Assembly: GCA_934202965.1 (NCBI GenBank)
Contig: CAKPYN010000032.1
Location: 1-11,459 of the forward strand
Source of the DNA: an uncultured Megasphaera sp.
GTDB lineage: Bacteria > Bacillota > Negativicutes > Veillonellales > Megasphaeraceae
DNA length: 11,459 nt
Reading direction: 5' to 3'
The notes beneath the pieces are model-generated. The model did no database searches. It was not told the origin of the DNA and saw only the letters and a program-made list of their open reading frames with translations. Shown piece after piece: positions 6,969 to 11,459 of the stretch (position 1 is the stretch's first letter; every line of letters starts with the position of its first letter). The position numbers and the translations under genes are program-made.

Positions 6969-8489
6969 TTAGCCAACAAGAAATTGACCAAAGTAAACAA
7001 TACAACCTAAGGCAATGATGTAAGGAACATATACGATGATAATCGATTTTAAAATTTCACTATCTTTTCCTACCAGAGAAATGGCACCGACAGCGATAGC
7101 AATACTTTGGGGAGAAATCATTTTGCCAGCACACGTACCGGTGGAATTTGCAGCAGCAAGCCAAGCTTTGTTGGCATTGATGGCACCGGCAGCATCGGTT
7201 TGCAAATTGCCAAACAAGACATTACTGGATGTGCCGGAACCGGTGATAAAGGTACCAACAGAACCGATGAGCGGAGCAATAATCGGATACATCGTACCGG
7301 TTGCGGCAACAGCTGTCGCTGCAATATCGGATGTCATACCGCTATAGCCCATGACTTTTGCTGTAGCAATGACAGCGATAATTGTAATAATCGTGTTGCG
7401 AAGGCCTTTAATGGTTTGACCCAATACGGTAAAAATTTCTTTAAACGAAGCCGATTGGCAGCGACCGCTGATAAATGCAGCTAAAAAGATTAAGACACCC
7501 GGTGTAGCGAGCCAAACAAAGGTATAAGGCGTAGCGCCGGCACCTGTATAAATAAGAACGGATGTTTTGATGGAGCTGAGTGGTACATTAATAGCGGGAA
7601 CGAATTTTGACGTAAGAAGGAGAAATACAAAAATCAAAATAAAAGGTAAGCAAGCTAATACACCGCCGTGGAGGGGAACATGGCCGGGATTAATATCCAT
7701 GAAGTACGTAGGGTCGTTTGTAGGACGTAATTTTGCATAGGCAACGATAATAGCCAAAATGACGATGGAAGAAATCATAACAGCGAGTTCCGGACCGGCG
7801 ACCATGGAAATCAATAATTCCGGAATGGCTAAACCGAGGCCGCATAATAATGTCAAAAGAAAAACACCTTTTAATGCTTTGATAGAACCACCGACAACGA
7901 TAACCATCAAGAATGGGGAAATGATATTCAGCGGTAATAATTGCAAACTGATATACGTAGATAATGTGACCGGATCCAAGCCGGTAAGGTTGGCTAAGGT
8001 ACTAGCCGGAATACCAATCGAACCGTACGTAGTCGGTACGGAGTTAGCAATTAAGCAAAGCAAGATGGATTTAATCGGATCAAATCCTAAGGCCACCAAC
8101 ATACTGGCTGGAATTGCAATGGCGGTACCAAAACCGGCCATGCCTTCCATGAAAGCTCCGAATCCCCAGCCAATGAGAAGTGCCAACACGCGACGGTCTT
8201 TGCTGACCGTAGTCAGCATGTGTTTGATAATGTCCATGGATTTGGTATAGACCGTTAAATTATATGTAAAAATAGCAGCAATAATAACGAGTAAAATCGG
8301 CCAACATGCCAGTGCAGCCCCTTCTACCGCAGCCGTAATGGCATCGGTAGAAGGCATATTATACTGTAAAAGAGCCACAGCAAAGGAAATAAGCAAGGCA
8401 ATGGGACAAGCTTTAAAGCTTTGCATTTTTAAAAAGCCCAATGAAATAATGAGCCAAATAATAGGTGATAGTGCGAGCAAGAAAATCAT
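6969..8489 (-). CDS. lctP: L-lactate permease (LctP family)
   Basis: This 506-residue integral membrane protein belongs to the LctP family of proton-coupled lactate (glycolate) transporters. It is hydrophobic throughout, with roughly a dozen membrane segments. Family hallmarks are GFGAFMEGMAGFGTA at 109-123, IANSVPTTYGSIG at 147-159, and near the C-terminus SVGTFITGSGTSSN and CAGKMISPQS. All are intact and the length is near normal. The frame is open further upstream to 8573, but that extension (MYSNDLFLCIG...) crosses the mRNA leader. ATG 8489 is chosen because it begins the hydrophobic N-terminus typical of the family and has AAAGGACGG upstream, at a rather long spacing. A long AT-rich leader with inverted repeats suggests regulation. 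It would supply lactate for oxidation to pyruvate and then PFOR. Confidence 0.93.
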   Translation of the reverse strand: MIFLLALSPIIWLIISLGFLKMQSFKACPIALLISFAVALLQYNMPSTDAITAAVEGAALACWPILLVIIAAIFTYNLTVYTKSMDIIKHMLTTVSKDRRVLALLIGWGFGAFMEGMAGFGTAIAIPASMLVALGFDPIKSILLCLIANSVPTTYGSIGIPASTLANLTGLDPVTLSTYISLQLLPLNIISPFLMVIVVGGSIKALKGVFLLTLLCGLGLAIPELLISMVAGPELAVMISSIVILAIIVAYAKLRPTNDPTYFMDINPGHVPLHGGVLACLPFILIFVFLLLTSKFVPAINVPLSSIKTSVLIYTGAGATPYTFVWLATPGVLIFLAAFISGRCQSASFKEIFTVLGQTIKGLRNTIITIIAVIATAKVMGYSGMTSDIAATAVAATGTMYPIIAPLIGSVGTFITGSGTSSNVLFGNLQTDAAGAINANKAWLAAANSTGTCAGKMISPQSIAIAVGAISLVGKDSEILKSIIIVYVPYIIALGCIVYFGQFLVG

Positions 8490-8561
8490 AATAACCAGAA
8501 ACCGTCCTTTCTGAAAAAAATAGTAAGTATGTGAAAAAATTCCTATACATAAAAATAAATC

Positions 8562-8599
8562 ATTGCTATACAAGGAGTATCCTACATGTATAGAGCAAT
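8562..8599 (-). repeat. Inverted repeat/stem-loop in the lctP leader
   Basis: On the + strand ATTGCTATACA (8562-8572) is matched by TGTATAGAGCAAT (8587-8599), complementary except for a 2-nt bulge. An inner AGGA/TCCT pair (8573-8576 with 8580-8583) lies in the loop. It sits about 75-110 nt upstream of the lctP start. Further TATACA/TGTATA half-sites occur at about 8544-8549 and 8611-8616. There is no T-run, so it is not an evident terminator. It could be an operator or an mRNA structure. Confidence 0.5.
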
Positions 8600-8697
8600 A
8601 ATATATCCAATGTATATTCTAAAAAGCTATTGTAAACATAACTTTTTAATTCGAATCAATTATAATACAAGTATACTATAAAATATACGCATAATTC

Positions 8698-8724
8698 AAT
8701 AGAAAAAGTCATTCTATTATAGCA
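8698..8724 (-). promoter_or_regulatory. Candidate lctP promoter with overlapping inverted repeat
   Basis: On the minus strand TGCTATAAT (8724 to 8716) is a perfect extended -10. The -35 region is weak (TTTATG or ATTTAT). The start would be near 8709, giving a leader of about 220 nt. An inverted repeat AATAGAA (8698-8704) / TTCTATT (8712-8718) overlaps the -10 and start site and could be an operator. The whole of 8490-8886 is AT-rich and holds no gene, so alternative promoters are possible. Confidence 0.45.
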
Positions 8725-8846
8725 TGAATAAAAAACGCATAAATGGGTAAAAATAGCGGATTTAAGGATATTTTGAGAAATTGTAAGCAGAATAGTATTG
8801 CAAAAAATGTATAATCAAAATTAAAAAACAAGGAATTATTATATTG

Positions 8847-8862
8847 ACAAAATGTATTTTGT
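8847..8862. repeat. 16-bp palindrome upstream of lctP
   Basis: ACAAAAT (8847-8853) and ATTTTGT (8856-8862) form a perfect 7+2+7 palindrome in the gene-free region between the hydrolase terminator and the lctP promoter. Its form fits a dimeric regulator site. It overlaps a TTGACA (8844-8849) that has no matching -10 or downstream gene on the + strand. Confidence 0.4.
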
Positions 8863-8886
8863 GAAAAAAAGCTCTTTTTAAACAAC

Positions 8887-8932
8887 AAAAAATAGGTACT
8901 CTATAAAAACGAATTTATAGAGTACCTATTTT
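8887..8932 (-). terminator. Terminator of the alpha/beta hydrolase gene
   Basis: A perfect 19-bp stem joins 8889-8907 and 8914-8932 (core AATAGGTACTCTATAAA) with a 6-nt loop. On the minus strand it is followed by a run of six T. It lies 20 bp beyond the stop of the hydrolase and separates it from the lctP control region. Confidence 0.85.
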
Positions 8933-8951
8933 GATAAATAATGGAATACGA

Positions 8952-9713
8952 TTACGCAAAAAATTCAATAATCTTATGAACGGCTAAGGCCATATGATTC
9001 GGATTTTGGAAGGGATGATTAGCCCCTTCGACGGGAATAAATTCGATTACATTATTTTCAGCAAATGCTTTAGAATCTGCAATCGGAATCAGTTCATCTT
9101 TGGTACCGTGAATAATCAGCATGGTATCTGCATAATCAAAATATTCATGTGCCATGACATCGAACTGACGCAGGTCGTCAAGAAAAGAATGATCAATTTT
9201 CATTTTACGTTCAAAACCAATTTGTATTTCCTTGCCTTTTTTGAGTTTGGCATGGTCTGCCGGTGCAATGTGATGATACATCGTTTCATACATATGAATA
9301 GCCGGACAACGTAATGCAATTTTAGTGAACGGATTGCCCACTTCGATAAGATAGCGCAGCGTGATATAGGCTCCAAAACTAGAGGAATAGTTGTAGATAT
9401 GCGTTGCCTGTAACGTTTCTTTAGCATACGTAGTAACGAATGTCAAATAGCGAAGGCATTCCTCGATGGTCAGTTTTTTGCGAGCATCGGCACCATGACA
9501 GGGCCAATCAAAGGCAATCACGGCGTATCCTTTGTATTTGGATGTTAAATGTTCGGCAAAATGAAGCGTACCGGCTGTTTCTTTATTGCTGCCAAAGCCA
9601 TGGGTTACAATAACGACATGGTCAAAGGTTCGCGTCGTTTTATCATTGTCATTACAAAACAGCTTGCAGCGGACACTATATCCATCTGTATTAATATCAA
9701 AATATTTTTCCAT
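8952..9713 (-). CDS. Alpha/beta hydrolase (serine hydrolase, lipase/aminopeptidase-like)
   Basis: This 253-residue cytoplasmic-looking protein has a complete alpha/beta-hydrolase layout. An oxyanion loop THGFGSNK lies at 37-44 and FDWPCHG at 68-74. The nucleophile elbow SSSFG at 110-114 makes S112 the probable nucleophile, with D206 in HGTKDELIP and H233 in GANHPF completing the triad. The first Gly of the usual GxSxG is replaced by Ser. The fold resembles the serine aminopeptidase S33/esterase group; the substrate is unknown. No signal peptide or lipobox is seen. The start at 9713 has AGGAAAGAGATAGGT upstream, a purine-rich but not ideal ribosome site. It lies between terminator and promoter as a single-gene unit on the same strand as the LUD gene. 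Confidence 0.87.
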   Translation of the reverse strand: MEKYFDINTDGYSVRCKLFCNDNDKTTRTFDHVVIVTHGFGSNKETAGTLHFAEHLTSKYKGYAVIAFDWPCHGADARKKLTIEECLRYLTFVTTYAKETLQATHIYNYSSSFGAYITLRYLIEVGNPFTKIALRCPAIHMYETMYHHIAPADHAKLKKGKEIQIGFERKMKIDHSFLDDLRQFDVMAHEYFDYADTMLIIHGTKDELIPIADSKAFAENNVIEFIPVEGANHPFQNPNHMALAVHKIIEFFA

Positions 9714-9746
9714 ATTACCTATCTCTTTCCTGTTTTATATACTTCT

Positions 9747-9774
9747 ATAATATGCGATTTTTAGTATATCACAA
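9747..9774 (-). promoter_or_regulatory. Candidate promoter of the alpha/beta hydrolase
   Basis: On the minus strand TTGTGA (9774 to 9769) and TATTAT (9752 to 9747) lie 16 bp apart, about 34 nt upstream of the start at 9713. The match is moderate. No clear terminator separates it from the LUD gene upstream, so read-through is also possible. Confidence 0.4.
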
Positions 9775-9830
9775 AACATCAATATACGGAAAGAGTCGCT
9801 TCGATTCGAACAATAGAAAGACGAAACAGA

Positions 9831-10472
9831 TTAGAAACCGACATTTTCGCCGACTAAGATTACTTTAATGCGGCCTGCTGGGGCACAACGCCGTGTACGA
9901 ACCATTTGATTGCAAATGCTGTCCGGACTGAGGCAGTCGGCGCACATACCAGTAATAGCACATGGCGTTTTTTTGCTGAAACGCTGCATGTTCATCGGTG
10001 AAACGACAGAACGAGCTCGTGTGATGGCAGCATCTAGTGTAGGTTCGACTTTATTCATGCCGACAATCACAACGACCTGCTTCGGCCCAAAAATGAGTGC
10101 GGCAACACGATTGCCTGTACCGTCAATATTGTACAGCTGGCCGTCTTCCGTAGCGGCATTCGTACCCATAATATACGTATCGCATAGTAACGCTTTATGA
10201 AGCAGTTCTTGCCGTTCTTCTGGCGTTTTTGCCGTATCGCGGTCAATGACTTGTCGATGTTCCAACACATACGGACGCAGACCGATATCATTAATCGATA
10301 CCGAACCGCCCCAAGATACAACGTGATCTTCCGGAATCAGTGAAATGGCTTTTGCCAATGCGTCTTCCTTGGTAGGACAGTAGTACGCTTCAAAACCGCG
10401 TTTGTTGAAATTTTCAGCAACTTTTGGTCCTTTCTTATCATACATTTTATACATCATACTCGATCTATCCAT
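9831..10472 (-). CDS. LUD-domain (LutC/YkgG-like, DUF162) lactate-utilization-type protein
   Basis: This 213-residue protein is a LUD-domain protein. SWGGSVSINDIGL is at 53-65, MGTNAATEDGQLYNIDGTGNR runs from 102 to 122, IFGPKQVVVIVGMNKV from 127, and LVGENVGF closes the protein. The domain is that of LutC, part of the LutABC iron-sulfur lactate dehydrogenase complex. This form also carries a C-terminal cysteine motif (C171, C177, C180, C187; spacing CX5CX2CX6C) that could bind a metal or Fe-S cluster. No LutA or LutB partner is in the window, so a role in lactate oxidation is inferred from the domain and from nearby lctP. ATG 10472 has AAGGAGGA at 10479-10486, seven bases away. Confidence 0.85.
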   Translation of the reverse strand: MDRSSMMYKMYDKKGPKVAENFNKRGFEAYYCPTKEDALAKAISLIPEDHVVSWGGSVSINDIGLRPYVLEHRQVIDRDTAKTPEERQELLHKALLCDTYIMGTNAATEDGQLYNIDGTGNRVAALIFGPKQVVVIVGMNKVEPTLDAAITRARSVVSPMNMQRFSKKTPCAITGMCADCLSPDSICNQMVRTRRCAPAGRIKVILVGENVGF

Positions 10473-10501
10473 CAAAAATCCTCCTTATATAGATACACTA
10501 A

Positions 10502-10520
10502 GTATATATAACATATATAC
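10502..10520. repeat. 19-bp inverted repeat upstream of the LUD gene
   Basis: GTATATAT (10502-10509) and ATATATAC (10513-10520) form a perfect 8+3+8 inverted repeat, 30 bp upstream of the LUD start codon. It falls where the -10 or start site of the LUD gene would be, so it may be an operator. The pure AT alternation could also arise by chance. Confidence 0.4.
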
Positions 10521-10609
10521 AGCATAAGCGTAGCGTATTTTAGCCGGTTTGACAATGGAAAAAATAAACAATCTATCTAAAATTTTTATCAACTATGCAA
10601 ACGGTATAT

Positions 10610-10655
10610 TTTACCACCTATTAGTTGCAAAATTCGTATTAGTTACGGTAGTAAA
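10610..10655. repeat. 46-bp symmetric repeat upstream of the serine recombinase
   Basis: Outer arms TTTACCACC (10610-10618) and GGTAGTAAA (10647-10655) are inverted repeats with one mismatch. Between them lie two direct copies of TATTAGTTnC (10619-10628 and 10637-10646) separated by AAAATTCG. The block lies 77-122 bp upstream of the recombinase start. Such a layout could be an operator or a recombination site of the adjacent enzyme. No matching second copy is seen in the window. Confidence 0.45.
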
Positions 10656-10731
10656 CATAAGAAAAATTACAAAAACAGTTCTCTTATATACGTAGGGAAA
10701 TATTATTATCTATCAAGGAGGTATGAATTTC

Positions 10732-11331
10732 ATGAATCAATCCTACGGATACGTACGCGTCAGCAGCAAAGAACAGCATGAACTGCGGCAAATCAAAGCG
10801 TTAAAAGATATGAAGATTCCGGAAAGTCATATTTTTATTGACAAGCAATCAGGAAAAGATTTTCAGCGGCAGGCCTATCAAAAATTGATGCGGAAAATAC
10901 GAAAAGATGACATCATGTATATCAAAAGCATTGACCGACTGGGACGAAATTACAACGAAATTCAAGAACAATGGCGTATCTTAACCAAAGAAAAGGGTGT
11001 AGATATCGTCGTACTGGATATGCCGATTTTAGATACACGACGGGGCAAAGATTTGATTGGCACGTTCTTGAGTGATGTCGTCTTGCAGATATTATCCTTT
11101 GTTGCAGAAAACGAACGCACGATGATTCGTCAGCGCCAAGCCGAAGGCATTGCCCTGGCCAAAGCCAACGGCAAGAAATTTGGACGACCGGAAAAAGCAC
11201 TGCCCGATCATTTTGCCGTCATCGCAACACAATGGAAAAATGGAGAAATAACAGGTGTAAAAGCTGCTAAGGCATGCCAAATGCCGTTGTCCACGTTTCG
11301 TTATAAAGCAAAGAAGTGGCTAGACCAATAA
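10732..11331 (+). CDS. Small serine recombinase (resolvase/invertase family)
   Basis: This 199-residue protein has the resolvase catalytic domain: GYVRVSS at 6-12 with R9 and the probable nucleophile S11, then DKQSG at 37-41, R46, and SIDRLGRN at 66-73 with R69 and R72. A long E helix runs from about 105 to 138. A GRP hinge at 151-153 leads to a C-terminal helix-turn-helix (about 168-197). The family cuts and rejoins DNA through a phosphoserine link to resolve cointegrates or invert segments. The gene is divergent from the LUD gene and followed by a terminator. No transposase or plasmid gene adjoins it, so a chromosomal role such as site-specific inversion is possible. ATG 10732 is preferred over 10723, because the AAGGAGGT at 10715-10722 directly abuts the latter. 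Confidence 0.92.
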   Translation: MNQSYGYVRVSSKEQHELRQIKALKDMKIPESHIFIDKQSGKDFQRQAYQKLMRKIRKDDIMYIKSIDRLGRNYNEIQEQWRILTKEKGVDIVVLDMPILDTRRGKDLIGTFLSDVVLQILSFVAENERTMIRQRQAEGIALAKANGKKFGRPEKALPDHFAVIATQWKNGEITGVKAAKACQMPLSTFRYKAKKWLDQ

Positions 11332-11361
11332 TTGAATAAAAATCTAATAAAATATGAATAG

Positions 11362-11406
11362 AACGATATGTTGATAGATACAGAAAAATCAGCATATCGT
11401 TTTTTT
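11362..11406 (+). terminator. Rho-independent terminator of the recombinase gene
   Basis: AACGATATGTTGAT (11362-11375) pairs with ATCAGCATATCGTT (11388-11401), with one G-U pair and a 12-nt loop, followed by seven T. The remaining bases to 11459 show no feature that I can support. Confidence 0.87.
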
Positions 11407-11459
11407 GCGTGTCATGAGATGAATTTTTTTTAGCATATTATTGCCATAAATCGTACTTT

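Noticed and set aside
7036..8250. Several open frames on the + strand opposite lactate permease
   Set aside because: They are shadows of the permease coding sequence, with no ribosome sites and low-complexity or Cys-rich translations.
8490..8573. N-terminal extension of lactate permease to 8573
   Set aside because: It runs through the AT-rich leader and overlaps part of the inverted repeat. Family members start at the hydrophobic segment beginning at 8489.
8844..8872. TTGACA as a + strand promoter
   Set aside because: No -10 at suitable spacing and no + strand gene downstream; the hydrolase terminator follows directly.
1..11459. CRISPR array, tRNA or rRNA genes, defence island
   Set aside because: No regularly spaced repeats, no tRNA-like cloverleaf or rRNA sequence, and no recognisable defence genes beyond the TnpB remnant.

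Overview
The window reads as ordinary chromosome from an anaerobic, low-to-mid-GC Firmicute. A lactate-using member of the Negativicutes (Veillonella/Megasphaera-like) is my best guess. That rests on gene content: a single-chain pyruvate:ferredoxin oxidoreductase, an L-lactate permease and a LutC-like LUD protein, together with strong AGGAGG ribosome sites and TGnTATAAT promoters. The taxon is inference; no rRNA or other marker is present.

Layout. Positions 1-139 are the right end of an IS200/IS605-type element: the last codons of a tnpB remnant and the hairpins of its omega RNA. It is inserted in a membrane-protein gene of which only the 3' part (140-359) is visible. Then come, on the + strand, a TrpD-like phosphoribosyltransferase with an altered substrate site (534-1583), a TVP38/TMEM64 (VTT) membrane protein (1640-2326), pyruvate:ferredoxin oxidoreductase nifJ (2601-6140) and a histidine-phosphatase-family enzyme (6304-6879). 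A long bidirectional terminator separates these from minus-strand genes: L-lactate permease (6969-8489), an alpha/beta hydrolase (8952-9713) and a LUD-domain protein (9831-10472). The window ends with a divergent small serine recombinase (10732-11331) and its terminator.

How they fit together. Lactate permease, LUD protein and PFOR make a plausible lactate-to-pyruvate-to-acetyl-CoA theme. They appear to be separate transcription units, each with its own promoter or terminator, so the link is thematic rather than operonic. Most genes here look monocistronic.

I see no clear undescribed multi-gene system. The items most worth a second look are the TrpD homologue that keeps several PRPP/Mg residues but has lost the anthranilate-binding ones, the symmetric repeat just upstream of the serine recombinase, the omega RNA/insertion at the left edge, and several palindromes in the lctP and LUD upstream regions.
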